From positions 208,865,934 to 208,929,933 of the forward strand of contig CP136063.1 of NCBI GenBank assembly GCA_032622095.1: 64,000 bases of DNA, in the 5' to 3' direction. Below, one piece after another: positions 48,000 to 59,997 of this stretch. The DNA comes from Siphonodentalium dalli. Lineage: Eukaryota; Mollusca; Scaphopoda; Gadilida; Siphonodentaliidae. The notes beneath the pieces are model-generated. The model was given only the letters and a program-made list of their open reading frames with translations. It had not been told where the DNA came from and searched no databases. The position numbers and the translations under genes were made by a program. The number at the start of each line of letters is the position of its first letter. Positions within the stretch are counted from its first letter, which is position 1.

Positions 48000-48860
48000 T
48001 ATAATTGCCGTCTTATATTAAATATAAACTTTTTCAATTTTGAAATTACCGGTATTTCGTTTTTCTGTTATTTATATTCCGATAGTAATAAATTTTATGA
48101 ATCTTTTGTGCTAAAATAAAGATATGAGTATGTATATCTACAATTTATTAACTGCAAAATGTTTGCCATAGAAACAATGAAAATTGGTCGCTATCACGTA
48201 TATTGAAATTGGCGTATATGAAAGCTTCAATGATTGTGTTTCCAAACACACCTGCAGTCAAAAAATGGCCATTACGAATATAGAAATGTTGTATGATAGT
48301 AGTTTGACGACGCAGATCAGAATTAAGTATAATAAAAATCGTTTCTAAACCCGTAATTTTGACGTGCAATACTCCCAAATAGAATTATTTTTATCGGGGT
48401 TTTTTTATGGCAAAATTTTGATAGTTAGCGTAATTTCGTGACAATAAAATAATGATACAGATAAAAATAGTTTTTAACATTCTCGGAGAAGTACGTATAT
48501 GTAACAACTGCTATCTGTTTTTAATTTAACGTAAAATGTATCAAAAATAACAAAGTTTAACTGTATTTACGTGTGATTATCGACCCACTGTAAATCTCCC
48601 AAAGTAATTTTAAATGCTTGCAGCTTTCTGCCCACGTATCCTGTATGGGAAATTTAATGTGTGTATACATTGTCCTCTGATGTCATCATTTTATTGGGAA
48701 ATTCCTGTCTAAATCAAGTGATATCCTAGAACTGAGCATACGATTGGCTAAAAGCTAACACGTGACTGTGATGGTGACTACATGCGCAGACCACATTCCG
48801 GTCATTCGGCGGTCAAGAAATCAAACTTAAATTTCATCTGCATTTTATTTGACAACAGCT
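48000..48860. other. Segment between motif cluster and coding-like remnant
   Basis: No element ends or exons are supported. A minus-strand stretch (48198-48260) after a CTGCAG acceptor reads VFGNTIIEAF but does not fit the receptor (see rejected list). Confidence 0.45.
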
Positions 48861-48872
48861 TTCATTTACGAA

Positions 48873-49660
48873 AATGACGGCGAGAAAAGCCAAAACAATT
48901 CAACAATTTGGCAAAAAGAAGAAAGGAACTAAACACACTAGAGATAGAACAGGTGGTAGGAGGCTGAATTCGGCAAATAATTACGAAGTTTGTTCCCAAT
49001 TCCACCGGTGATCCTGCAAGTGCAATGACACGATGACATTGAGAAATTAAATGTCAACAGTAAAGTCACACTGGATGCATACAGATTATAACCGATGGAA
49101 ACGTGCGCTAAATTCAGATATACAAGATACATATATTTACAAGTGATAATTCTCAATCGGAGAGTGATGGCTGTCGTCCAGCTGATTCAGTGATTGATCT
49201 CTCGCATGTTTCATTGTTGCCCAATGTTGGCAAGACTCGCCAAGAGGACTGATCACGGATTCAATTTCAATCATCTTGACGTCTTGTCCAAATGCTTGTG
49301 ATACCGGACATAACTAATTTTGGTGGAGGGGTAGACTGGGCACACAGAGCACATTGGAATTTGGATCATCTCAGAGACAATGTGACATCAGAAGAAGAAG
49401 AAAAATGACTCACTTACAGCTTTTTTGGCAAAAAAAAAACTGGAATCGGTCATGCCAACGTTTGCAAATTTCTCTCGGTCTCACTCTCAGTGCTAAACTA
49501 AACATCCCACAGCAGGCACTGCATGCTTTAAATGGGACATGGTACTGAATATGACATGGACATCATGACATAAGTGGAGTAAAGACTAACGGGAAGAGAC
49601 AAGCTTGAAGATACTTCAGCTCATTCAAACGTCTCATGAGCACCAGATTTATGAAATACG
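48873..49660 (+). pseudogene. Decayed coding-like segment, unknown protein
   Basis: It starts with ATG at 48873 encoding MTARKAKTIQQFGKKKKGTK, then HTRDRTGGRR, and degenerates after about 40 codons. Further downstream, in other frames, come protein-like runs: DNSQSESDGCRPADSVIDLS then HVSLLPNVGKTRQED (about 49144-49250), and ITNFGGGVDWAHRAHWNLDH then LRDNVTSEEEE (about 49312-49406). The mixture of good codon runs with stops and frameshifts suggests a dead intron-poor gene or a transposon protein. I do not recognise the family. It is bracketed by the two ACACTT clusters, so it may be cargo or the protein of one element. Confidence 0.33.
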
Positions 49661-49829
49661 GTATATTTATTGAGCCAAGGAACCTAATCGATAGATGATT
49701 TATATATTAAAACATTATTAATAATATAATAAAGTATTTTATCAGTCTAAATCATTGTGAATGTGATTCCCTTGATTAATGCATCAATTGCCATCATTGA
49801 TAGTGAAATTTAATATGTGCATGCCCATC

Positions 49830-50215
49830 TATGATATACACTTATTTTACTAATACATGTACTATACACTTATATAATACACTTGCATCACAATCACCAT
49901 TGTACACTTACAATACACTTACAACCCCATTCAGAACTTACACTTATAAAACACTTGCAATTATTATACACTTATATTACACTTGCCAATATACACTTAT
50001 ACCACACTTTAGAATCATACACTTATATGACACTCACCTCATTTACATAGTTGGAACGTACACTTACTGTACACTTATGTTACACTTGCACTACACTCAC
50101 TGCCACTGTTGGACTTGTACACTTGGTTGTAAGTGCACACTTAGAGAACAAAATTTCCTACACTTATGCAACACTTATTTGACACTTATAACACACTTGG
50201 GAAATGTAAGGGTTG
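49830..50215. repeat. ACACTT motif cluster, right
   Basis: Roughly two dozen ACACTT, mostly as TATACACTTAT or TACACTTGCA, in under 400 bp. The same motif and orientation occur in the cluster at 47560-47960. Confidence 0.8.
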
Positions 50216-50789
50216 CACTGTGGTGTGCTACCAACAAATATCATATTGGCTTTATGTGAGACTGCATAAATTTAATGTAAATTAATAATTAACAACCTAA
50301 ACCTAATTCGAAAGTAGTAAAATAATAAGCATATTACACACTTAACCTACAAAAGTCTAAGAATAAGCTGAAGCTGTATCTGCATTGGGCTCACGGTAAA
50401 TGAGTCAAGCACATGATGTACGATCTTGTGAGAATATGATTTTGTCTCGTTGATCCACAAAATCCCAAAATGAGAATATGTAAAGAATTTGCAGATAAAG
50501 GCATGTGTACGCCTTTTTGTCTGTGTCTAATTATATTTAACTACTTTATCACCAGGCTATTGCTAGATACCACGCAGTTACAATTCTGGAGGTGTATGAT
50601 CCCCGATATGTGAAACAAATTATTGCACCCTACTGCGTAAATCTCGTGTGGTATACCACGACTTGACAAATAATTAGTTAACCAAGAATGTCCAGTTAAT
50701 AGCAACCACCAAGGGTTCTTATACATAAGGCAGGTGAATGACGTCATATATTTTTTTCTATATCCATCAGTGATTTTTCAAGATCACGG

Positions 50790-51095
50790 GTATAGATTTT
50801 GGAGAAATTGTCACGTGACTTCTGATTAGCAACCGTGTGTAGATTGCAAAAAACGCTGAATTGGAAATGAAGCATCGCGATAAAAATGAAAGTAACTACT
50901 TCACAACTTACGAAGAATACACATGTGATTTAAGTCTATTAATTTCATGACGATAATCCAGACAAGATTTTACAATCCACGACACGTCTTGTCAATTTGG
51001 TATGTCGTCTCCGTCGTGACCACGGCATGATGTTACATAAATTATTCTTAGCGTTTTGTCGCCGAAAAAGACAAATTTGAGGCACATCATGTTGA
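50790..51095 (-). repeat. Dispersed repeat, inverted relative to 17440-17880
   Basis: Reverse-complement matches to the copy at 17440-17880 include AATCCAGACAAGAT, ACAATCCACGAC, GCATGATGTTACATAAATTA and TTCTTAGCG. Confidence 0.65.
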
Positions 51096-51284
51096 ACTTA
51101 GACAACATACTCCAATCAAGTTATTTGTGTGTATGTTAATCGCAAGTCGCAATCAATATGCATAAACGTCAGCATTTAGTCAACTTTACTTAGACGCTTC
51201 ACCCGTGATTACATTTCAACAAGAACAAAAACCAGAGAATATTCATCTCCCAAATGCACAGCCAGAGATAGCCCTGTTACTTAC

Positions 51285-51354
51285 TATTTGTCATTGCCAT
51301 ATCCTGCAAGTTGAGTGGCGCCCAGCGACACTGCGACAATCACTACCGGTGAAC
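51285..51354 (-). CDS. Adhesion GPCR, TM4 (70-nt exon)
   Basis: Acceptor TTTATCCAG, donor GTAAGTAAC; it starts with two bases completing glycine (G|GT) and ends with TA of a tyrosine. It encodes SPVVIVAVSLGATQLAGYGN then DK. With neighbours this reads LGWG-SPVVIVAVSL and GYGNDK-YCWLS, exactly the TM4 to loop-2 layout of adhesion receptors. A stop directly after the donor and the two-sided phase fit make the exon ends firm. It is hidden inside a plus-strand frame of 112 codons that is a shadow. Confidence 0.96.
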
Positions 51355-51669
51355 CTGGATAAACAATTGATAATAAATTCACTCCATAAATTATACCACG
51401 TCGGAGCACATTTTAGTATTTTTAGGGCTTCGATGTTCATTGGGTTTGCTCTTGATATATTTTGGATGTACGTGTGTACACCATTTATATCAATTTCATT
51501 GGGTTCTCATCGTGTCGGCTTTATCATTTGCACACAATGGTAGGAAGGCTAATATCTCTAAACTGCCACCTGTACAAAATGTTCAGTATATCCGGAGGGT
51601 ATTTGCTGATATTCCGACCATATATGGTATGCAGCGGATGCAGCATACAACATATTCTGACATTCAACT

Positions 51670-52300
51670 AAGGTAAGGTAAACATGCCGGATAGTGTAAA
51701 CAGGCAGGACATCGTAAACAGGCGGATCAGTGTAAACAGGCTGGAAAGGCTCAGATTAGTGGAAAGAGGCAGTGCAGTATAAACAGATCGCACATGCACA
51801 GATAAGTGCAAACACGCAGATCAGTGTAGACAGGCAGTAGCGTATAAACATACACGACATACATACACAACAATGTAAACAGTCAGGAGAGCGTAAACTG
51901 ACAAGGCAGGCTCCGATCAGTATAAACATGCATGCCAGTATAAATAGACTTCACAGTATAAACAGGCAGGAGAGTTTAAACTGGAAGGGCCGTTCCAATC
52001 AACGTAAACATGCAGGACAACTAGTATAAAGAGGCAAGAAAGTATAAACAGACAGGACAGTGTAATCTGGCAGGGCAGGCACCGATTGGTGTAAGCACGC
52101 AGGACAGTATAAACAGACATAATAGGCTCAGATCAGTGAAACCATGCAGATTATTGTACATAGGCAGGACAGTATAAACAGGCATGACGTAAAACTAGAC
52201 AAGACAATGTAAACGGGCAGATCAGTATAGACATACAGGTCAATGTAAACAGGCAGATTAGTATAAATAAGCAATTCAGGATAAGAGGCAGGACATATCC
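51670..52300. repeat. Degenerate minisatellite, GTATAAACAGGCAGGACA-like
   Basis: Irregular units of about 17-30 bp built on AGTGTAAACAGGCAGGACA with variants (AGTATAAACAGACAGGACA). It sits in the TM3-TM4 intron. Confidence 0.82.
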
Positions 52301-52601
52301 ACGATACTGTTTGCAAATTGTGATATGAACCCATCATATTACAATGCATTTATGAAATTTCCATACAATTCAGATATTAGAACAAATTACATTGATATTC
52401 TTCCAATTGAAGAAAAATATTGATGAGTTTGCGTCACCAAAAAGCATACTAGAACATATCGAAATTCAACATTGTGATATAGTAGCAGTTTATCTGTAAC
52501 AACAATTCTCGTGTGGGATATTTTAGTTCGCATTGACAAAACCAAGGGACATGCGGAGTTCAACTGTGACATGTGTATCAATACTATAAAGTTCAACATA
52601 C

Positions 52602-52752
52602 CCCAACCAAGACAGAGCCAGTATCTGAGTCGATCTCGTGTAGCAAATATGTAGATAATGCTTATTGCTAATTCGACTCCTTCGGTAAGCATGAAGAAAA
52701 ACGCCACCAAATAGAAAAAATGAAGCAAGGCTGCAACAAGGATGCAGATTGT
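52602..52752 (-). CDS. Adhesion GPCR, TM3 and intracellular loop 2
   Basis: Acceptor TTTACTTTCAG, donor GTATGTTG; 151 nt, phase 0 in, one base out. It encodes TICILVAALLHFFYLVAFFF, MLTEGVELAISIIYIFATRD, RLRYWLCLGW and G of glycine. ALLHFFYLVAFFFMLTEGVEL is the family's TM3 signature; the cysteine at residue 3 is the usual disulfide partner of the loop-2 cysteine (CWLS exon); RxxYWLxLGWG leads into TM4. Confidence 0.97.
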
Positions 52753-52884
52753 CTGAAAGTAAACAATTCTTGTTTTAATTTTGTATCATTATTTCGTACA
52801 TTCTTTATCAATTTTGTATATATTTTTTTTCATTTTTTCTTTCATTTTTTAACAATTATAAAAAAATAATATAAAATTTGTTAG

Positions 52885-52952
52885 GCAAAAGCATTCTTTT
52901 ATATAGCGGGGCGACCTATGGTCGACTCACATATATAAGATAATGCATTGGC
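52885..52952 (+). repeat. 69-nt hairpin module, degenerate copy 6
   Basis: It keeps CGACCTATGGTCGACTC and the outer TGCATTGGC followed by ACAGGG, but the left arm has several changes (AAAAGCATTCTTTTATATAG), so the stem is broken. No TTAA ends were found around it. Confidence 0.8.
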
Positions 52953-53019
52953 ACAGGGTTTTCGCAATATGAACACATATGTATTAAACACAAAACAAAT
53001 CATGCTGTCCGTGTCACGG

Positions 53020-53805
53020 CAATGTTATCATCTGCAGTCATGACAATGTCAACATCGCCAGTCACGACAATGTTAAAGTCTCCAGTCACGAGAATGTTAA
53101 AGTCTCCAGTCACGACAATGTTAAAGTCTCCAGTCACGACAATGTTAGAGTCTCCAGTCACGAGAATGTTAGAGTCTCCAGTCACGAGAATGTTAAAGTC
53201 TCCAGTCACGACAATGTTAGAGTCTCCAGTCACGACAATGTTAAAGTCTCCAGTCGCGACAATGTTAAAGTCTCCAGTCGCGACAATGTTAAAGTCTCCA
53301 GTCGCGACAATGTTAAAGTCTCCAGTCACAACAATGTTAAAGTCTCCAGTCACGACAATGTTAAAGTCTCCAGTCACGACAATGTTAGAGTCGCCAGTCA
53401 CGACAATGTTAGAGTCTCCAGTCACGGCAATGTTAGAGTCTCCAGTCACAAGAATGTTAAAGTCTCCAGTCACGACAATGCTAAAGTCTCCAGTTACGAC
53501 AATGTTAAAATCGCCAGTCACGACAATGTTAAAGTCTCCAGTCACGAGAATGTTAAAGTCTCCAGTCACGACAATGTTAAAGTCTCCAGTCACGGCAATG
53601 TTAGAGTAGCCAGTCACGACAATGTTAGTCTTCAGTCACGACAATGTTAAAGTCTCCAGTTACGACAATGTTAAAGTCTCCAGTCAAGACAATGTTAGAG
53701 TCTCCAGTCACGACAATGTTAGAGTCTCCAGTCACGACAATGTTAAAGTCTCCAGTCACGACAATGTTAATATTTCCAGCCACCACAATGTTAACGTCTC
53801 CATGA
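53020..53805. repeat. Minisatellite, 24-bp unit, about 32 copies
   Basis: Unit AGTCTCCAGTCACGACAATG plus TTAA, with few substitutions (ACGACA/ACGAGA/GCGACA). Because 24 is divisible by three and the unit lacks stops on both strands, frames of about 200 codons appear in both directions (VTTMLKSP and NIVVTGDF repeats). It lies in the TM2-TM3 intron; there is no splice or start support for translation. Confidence 0.97.
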
Positions 53806-54810
53806 AAATACAGTCGGATTATAAGTTGAACTGCGATTATAAATTGGAATCATTTAATGTATGTATCAGATTTATCAGCCACACTATTATGATTGTGTGC
53901 CGTGCAAAACTACCCCTGACGGTCATTCGAGGAAAGCCATATGTTTCAAAAGTTTCCTTTGTACACTTTGTGTACGTTCAAAAGTCAGTTACTGGTAAAA
54001 TCATACGAACATATTTCATTTGATGAATAACTGATGGACAAGCTCTTCAGAACGAAAACGATATACTGAAGATCTCCAACGAGTTATGTTGGGATATAAC
54101 AATTTATGAAACGAGTCTGATAAAATCATATATCCCAACATAAGTTGAAGATCTTGTATCTCACATGAAAAAACTAGAGCTTCATACCTTTCTAACAATA
54201 ATCAAAATCCTTAAAAGAAGCTGCAAAATGCATACATTTACTGCGTTGGCTGAGATGCTTCACAACTGTAAATGTCAATATTTCCTGCTCCGGGGCTGGA
54301 GACGAAAAATATAGTCCCCCAATTTGCCTCTTCGTTGTTTTGTCTATTTTCGTTAGTGCAACGAAGTTGGACAAGAATTAACTTTAATGAACAAATCAAT
54401 TATTTCGCATTGTCTGGTGTTGGTGTTATGGGCGGCTTTTTGAAATAGTATTAATTCGCCTGAATCAATGTAATGACACAAAGTCATTTTCTTGGTGCGA
54501 TGATAAAGGAAATACGTAATGGCTATTTATTGATATAATAGAGGTTTCATGTGATATATTATAATAATTGCGAAAAATGTAATATAAGGTAGTAGCTCTA
54601 ATAATCGCGGTATGGTGTATATTTTTCAACGACGGGGAATGACGTGTATAGAACACATGCAGGTTGGTATGTGCATGCACTGAAATATAGTGTCCAGAAG
54701 ATTAAACGTGTGGAAGTATATAACCAACTGAATCATTCACTCGTTAACTGGGACATACGGGTCATGGAACAAGATAACACATCGATGTGGTCCATATTAA
54801 TGCTTGGTAC

Positions 54811-54913
54811 CTTGTTTTCGACCTCAGTAACACCAGCTAAGAAAACAGTGTATGCCACAAGCAAGGATCCACACAGGTTCAAATGCACGACTGCCTTATC
54901 ACTTTTGAGGAAC
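54811..54913 (-). CDS. Adhesion GPCR, intracellular loop 1 and TM2
   Basis: Acceptor AAATTTCAG, donor GTACCAAGC (a weak but acceptable GT site); 103 nt, first base completing lysine AA|G, phase 0 out. It encodes FLKSDKAVVHLNLCGSLLVA then YTVFLAGVTEVENK. HLNLCGSLLVAYTVFLAG is TM2, matching the family's H-x-N-L-C motif, preceded by a short loop from TM1 (ALWK). The next exon begins TICIL, giving ENKTICILVAALLH without a gap. Confidence 0.94.
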
Positions 54914-55090
54914 CTGAAATTTTAAATTGAATAGTTTATACACAGTGAAATGATATAAAGCCATTGTCTAATTTTGTGAACCTATAATGTATATAAACAC
55001 ATACAAAAAGGAAGTTCCCCATGCAGAAGTAAGCCGTTCGTCACACGAGTCTTTAAATTACTATTATTATTTTTTACTTTATTGAAACTG

Positions 55091-55659
55091 TCAAGATGAT
55101 TTTATACACAGAAAGAATGATGAGACATGTTGGACACAATAGTTAACATTCATCTGATACATACATTCAGACAAGCATTCCATCACGTGCTCACGCTTGC
55201 TTACATCAAAGGGCGTCAAAAGGCTCTGAGCAGGCGGTCGGCAATCTGTTATATTGTAATTTAAATCATAATATACAATATACAATGAGTTGAAGTTTTA
55301 AGTCATCTTATACATGTCATTTTTTTTCGGTTTATCATGACACTGAACTGAATTGTGTGACTATAATTACTATAATTGAAGAGATTAAGAGATACAACGT
55401 AAATATAATTCTTAAAGGAAAATTAGCTATGCTGATGAGTATCAAGAAAGTTCGTCTTTTGTTTATTTATAGCGATTTCAACTAGGAACCAGTTTTTCTC
55501 AAATTCTGCAATCTTCATATCACAACGAGTATTGATTTTGTCGCACGTCTTTAAATTATTTGAGTCTACCCTCATACGGGTTTTGTGGCTGTTGACTAGA
55601 CCACTGTCTCCACATACACAGTGCTTACTCGAGCATGCAAACTCTCGGCGGATCAACAT
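55091..55659 (-). other. Cysteine-containing open segments in the TM1-TM2 intron
   Basis: Two minus-strand frames lie between TM2 and the fold-back repeat: 55423-55659 (contains CSSKHCVCGDSG and CDKINTRC) and 55091-55285 (contains EHVMECLSECMYQMNVNYC). The spacing of cysteines is mildly reminiscent of secreted domains, but splice sites and phase with the receptor do not support inclusion. They could be relics of another gene or chance. Confidence 0.2.
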
Positions 55660-55682
55660 TAGCTCACTTTCTCATTGATAAG

Positions 55683-56425
55683 ATATTTAAGAAATAACTC
55701 TTGTTTCGATTAAGGTTATGCCGTTATAACCGACAAGTTTGAAGATAAATTATATAACGCGCGTAGCGCAGTTATAAAAATGTTACCTTCAAACTTTTCG
55801 GTTATAACTAATAACCTTAATCGAAACAAGAGTTATTTCTTATAATTTAATCCGTTATTTCACAGGAGAACCACAAAACAGTTACAGTTGGAAGTATAAC
55901 GAGCGTATAACATTGAGAAAATTTCCGACGAAAAAGACACGTTAAGTTGAAAGAGACACCTGTAACTCAAAACTGGTGCTCATCGAGTGATGAGCTCACG
56001 TCGGTGATTCAGCGTTTTTGGTTGGATATTCGCAACTTGTCACGCGCCGGGCAGCTGTATAGTTGCAGGTGGGATTGATATATTCGACCGCGGTGACACA
56101 AACCCGTGTTGGTTTTATACTTTCAGTGTTCACTTCTTTGCAATGTTCAATCGTGTTGGTTTGTCTGGTTACTTGTGCACTGAATATTAGCACCAAGTAC
56201 TTATTGTCAATAGAGTCATATCCGAAGGAATTATGATTCAGCACCGAAACTTCATGATAAATCATAGGAAGTATTGAACAGTTTCCAGGTACATTTTAGG
56301 CACATGGTATAGACGTGGTCACTCGACCCTGCTGTAATTTCTGAACAGGGAAAGTAATCAAGAAATCTAGGTTATCGAAAAATAATAAGTTTAATAGCTA
56401 AATGTGTGACAACCAATGGTTTTAC
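55683..56425 (+). repeat. Dispersed fold-back repeat, copy 2 (uninterrupted)
   Basis: A palindrome with arms AAGAAATAACTCTTGTTTCG and reverse, then the same body as copy 1: CACGTTAAGTTGAAAGAGAC, TCAAAACTGGTGCTCATCGA, ACACAAACCCGTGTTGGTTT. It provides the empty target site (TAA at 55908-55910) for the MITE at 27154-28033. The following 56426-57160 shows nothing recognised. Confidence 0.82.
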
Positions 56426-57164
56426 ATTAAATGTACAATCGGCGTCAGAATTCATGGGACACTGTTATATGCTAGGTTGAACTTACTTATTTTTAGGTGT
56501 TTAGTTTAACTTTGCCAATATATAGCAAGTCCATGAAAATAACTGTAAGGTGTGTGAGTGGTGCTGATTATTTTAGAATCTAATACTATCAGACTCTATA
56601 TTCCTTAAAGTGCTATGGCGCTTGCCTATGTAATGTACATGAACAGCAAATTTCAAATCAGTCCCATATTTCTCAGCTCATTTCCGATATTCATGCAATA
56701 ATTTCAAATTAATGTATGTTTTCATTGAAAATGAACTCAATGACCGGCCTGGTGCATAGCCACTTAGTATTCTGATCGTTGTTTATAGTTAAACCGCCAA
56801 TGTGCACGCATATTTTGTCTACCAGGACGTCGCTTCGTAGTTATCTTCAATTTTAGGAATAGAGTGGACACTTGGATTCAAATGTACGTATGATTTTGGG
56901 CAGATTAACATTATATATGTCCATACATTATAAGTTTTGTATAAAAGGAGGGTTTTTCATCGATATATATTGAGTTTGAAATCGATGTTCTAGTTCTCTA
57001 GAGTTTAAATCGAGGTCAGCAAGCTGGTCCTCTCCGTGAATCATGTTCATGTTTGTATTGTAAGTTGAAAAGCAGCTTGTCCTAGAATTGTGTGCCCGAT
57101 CATTAAAATATAGATTTTACTTGACCGATTCGCATTGTATTTTTAGGTATCAGTTAAGGCGTTA

Positions 57165-58472
57165 CCGTACTGACCCGGTTCAAAGCCCATGCCCGTGTTT
57201 AAGCCCACCCATATATTTTGGCCAAATTCCATGCACAGGGGTATATTCGTGTTTAAGCCCACCCCAAATTTTTTTCAATTTCAGCAGTGGTAAGTAAGTA
57301 TTTGCTAATGATACTCCCCAAATAAATAATTCCAAGAAGTATTATTCACAAACGATCGGTGACGGCGAGAATGCCACGAAAAATGGAAAGTTATAATTCG
57401 TAGGTAAGTGATAATATTAAATGAAATAAAATAAAGTGAATCTTAAATTCACATTTCTTTATTCAATTATACTTCCCTGGGGAAACTAAACGTTTAACAG
57501 ACATAAAATACAATAGAACCCACTTGCTAACAGCGTATAGCTTTAAAAGCCATGTACGGCTATGCGCGTGCAATACTTTTAAGTTTAATCAAAGCGCACC
57601 TGTTCCAACTACAGTACCGGTACTGTAAAAACATATTTTTCGTGTTCAGTGACAACGTAGACCTGTGTGTTCCTACATGTGGCCAAACACAAAGAACTGG
57701 CCTCTTGGTTATGTAAACACACAGTGGGTATCATAATGGAGCAGAAGGGGGAACTTGTCAATTAACAAAGATGTCTTCCAAACTGCGTCAACTTTATTCA
57801 CTCGAAACCAAAATATTCAAACACGTGCTTTTGTATACGTTTTTTATACGTTTTAGCATTCGGCAAACCTCGTCAGATTCCGTCACCGTTTGCCCCCCAG
57901 AGGTCACAGGTCGAGGAGTTCAGAATGCCGTTTTAGTAGAAATACAACTGCCTTGTCAGTGCTGTTAAATAATTACACTCACTGGCTTTTGTTAAACATT
58001 CAATTAGTCGCCATTGTAACATCCTCTATGTAGACAATGGATCACGAATAAAGCGCCGGGCTTATTATTTTCCTAATCCGATTAAATCTGAACATTGATA
58101 TAAACTATAGTCAGACTATAGATAACCCACACTGCCGCTTACATAATAACCAGGGCATTCCTGACTTCAAGCATACACTTTGGGAACAAGACGGCTGTCA
58201 GTCAAGACTACTTACATAATAGTGTCATTTTAACATGGGAATGTTGTCCAATAAAACTACAAGACTTAAAGTGTTATTATAATATTTTAATATTCACATT
58301 TAATTGAAAAAATTCCCAAATAATCGGCGTTAGATCGGCTTTCATCAGTTTTACTGTCCCGATTTCTTAGGATTTTTGGTTTGCAAAGGGCCATATCCGA
58401 GTTTAAGCCCACTTGGATTTTTGAGCTCAAATAAAACAAAGGCCCCCTGGGCCTAAACGCGGGTCAGTAGGG
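57165..58472. mobile_element. TA-bounded element, 1.31 kb
   Basis: The left end CCGTACTGACCCGG follows TA; the right end CGGGTCAGTAGGG precedes TA. The 13-bp inverted repeat has one mismatch. GTTTAAGCCCAC recurs near both ends. No transposase. TA duplication fits a Tc1/mariner-like or similar MITE, but the short ends leave this uncertain. Confidence 0.6.
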
Positions 58473-58943
58473 TAATTTCGTGTATTTATATTTGTATTTG
58501 TTTAACGACACATACCTGTGATCGAGATACTATAGCGGAATCCAATAAAACACAAGGCTCATATTCACCATCAATTATAGCTGTAAAATCCCTTTGATCC
58601 AACGCGATATCTATTCGATCAACGACAACAGATAGCTTTGCCAGACATAAACTACATGGACTACATGTGCATATAAATCCAGTTGTTGAATACAAATTAA
58701 GCCCAATATGCTGCTAACTTGATCAACTAGAATGGCGTGTACAAATTGTGTAAGGCCACGAAGATAGATGTGTTATTTTCATAATATTTACAAGCTTATA
58801 TGACAATGGTGATAATTAACACAAAATATATTATATATTATATATTATACATGACCGGTATGGGCCAATGGGTCTTCTTCCTGTTCCCCTACTTACACAA
58901 ACAGGAAGTGGTAACTAATGCAGTGAAATCATAATGGATATGA

Positions 58944-59806
58944 CAGGGACCAACCGAGGGGGCGACGTGGGCGAAGAAGTCTCCATATTCTTGCTCACTT
59001 CGCCCTAATTTTGCAGCCGGGCGAAGTTTAAGTCGCCCTGAAATTTCCAAAGTCGACCAACGAAAATCGGCAAAATATTCACCCTAATTTACTGCCAACA
59101 TTGATTTAACCCAGTTATCCATTGACACTGTCGTAGATAACACCATAGTTACTATTAACATCTGTATTAATCCGCTTTGGGAGCATATTCACACCTGAGT
59201 CTTGATTGCAGACAGCTGACATCGTCAGGTGTCCAGTGACTGGTGATTTTGAGATTATCACACCTGAAGATTACTACTCTACACCTTACATCAGATCATC
59301 AACCCTTTGTTAAATTATGTAAAGGCCAGAATAGCTTTGAAAACAAATTCATTTTTGCAACATAGTAATATCTGTACCCATGTTAGGGACCTTTATTGAG
59401 TGAGCATGTTCAAGATTTCGTTTCGTTTTTAGCATATTTTTCGTATTCATAAGCATTTTGTAATTTTTATTTCTTTTTGTATTCATAAGCGGTTGTAAAA
59501 ATGCCGTTCTTCCAAAATATATTCTTATAAAATGCTACCGGCATTCTCTCACAATTATGTTTGGACATTATTCATAGTTATTAGTGTGATGATTGGAACA
59601 TAAAGTTTTCACATTTGAACCATTGTTTCATCATTTTAATTTAAATATTACATATCTCCTATTTTCTTTATATTATATAGACGACTACAGTGCGGGCCGA
59701 TTTCAATTTTGCCAACGCATTTCGCCCTGGAAACGCCGACTTCGCCCTATTTTTGTGACAGGGAGAAGTCACTTCGCCGTGAAAATCAGGCCTAGGCTGG
59801 TCCCTG
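58944..59806. mobile_element. hAT-type MITE, 863 bp
   Basis: The left end CAGGGACCAACCGAGG and right end CCTAGGCTGGTCCCTG are inverted (13 of 16 match), flanked by a perfect 8-bp duplication GGATATGA (58936-58943 and 59807-59814). Subterminal CTTCGCCCT repeats occur near both ends. CAGGG ends with 8-bp duplications are typical of hAT. Confidence 0.88.
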
Positions 59807-59997
59807 GGATATGATGGAAATAGTAGTACACACTATACAACTAATGTATCCAAACCACTTATGTTTTGATACATATACATAATTTTGTTCCCTGGACCAC
59901 TGTTCGGCAAAATAAAACACTTGTTATTTTGGTCACGCTGGTCGCAGTAGGTCCTTTTTATTATTATTTATAATTTATTTAGAATGGCAGTACTCAC

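Noticed and set aside
48198-48260. Minus-strand exon-like stretch after a CTGCAG acceptor reading VFGNTIIEAF, considered as TM4 of the receptor
   Set aside because: No donor with the required phase, and the true TM4 exon with matching phase and motifs is at 51285-51354.
50541-50747. Minus-strand frame with GIPHEIYAV, considered as GWG-x-P start of TM4
   Set aside because: No acceptor at the right place and the hydrophobic profile is wrong; superseded by 51285-51354.
53022-53617. Repeat-protein frames of 195 and 205 codons on both strands
   Set aside because: They are by-products of a 24-bp minisatellite without stops; there is no start context, splice site or non-repeat coding sequence.
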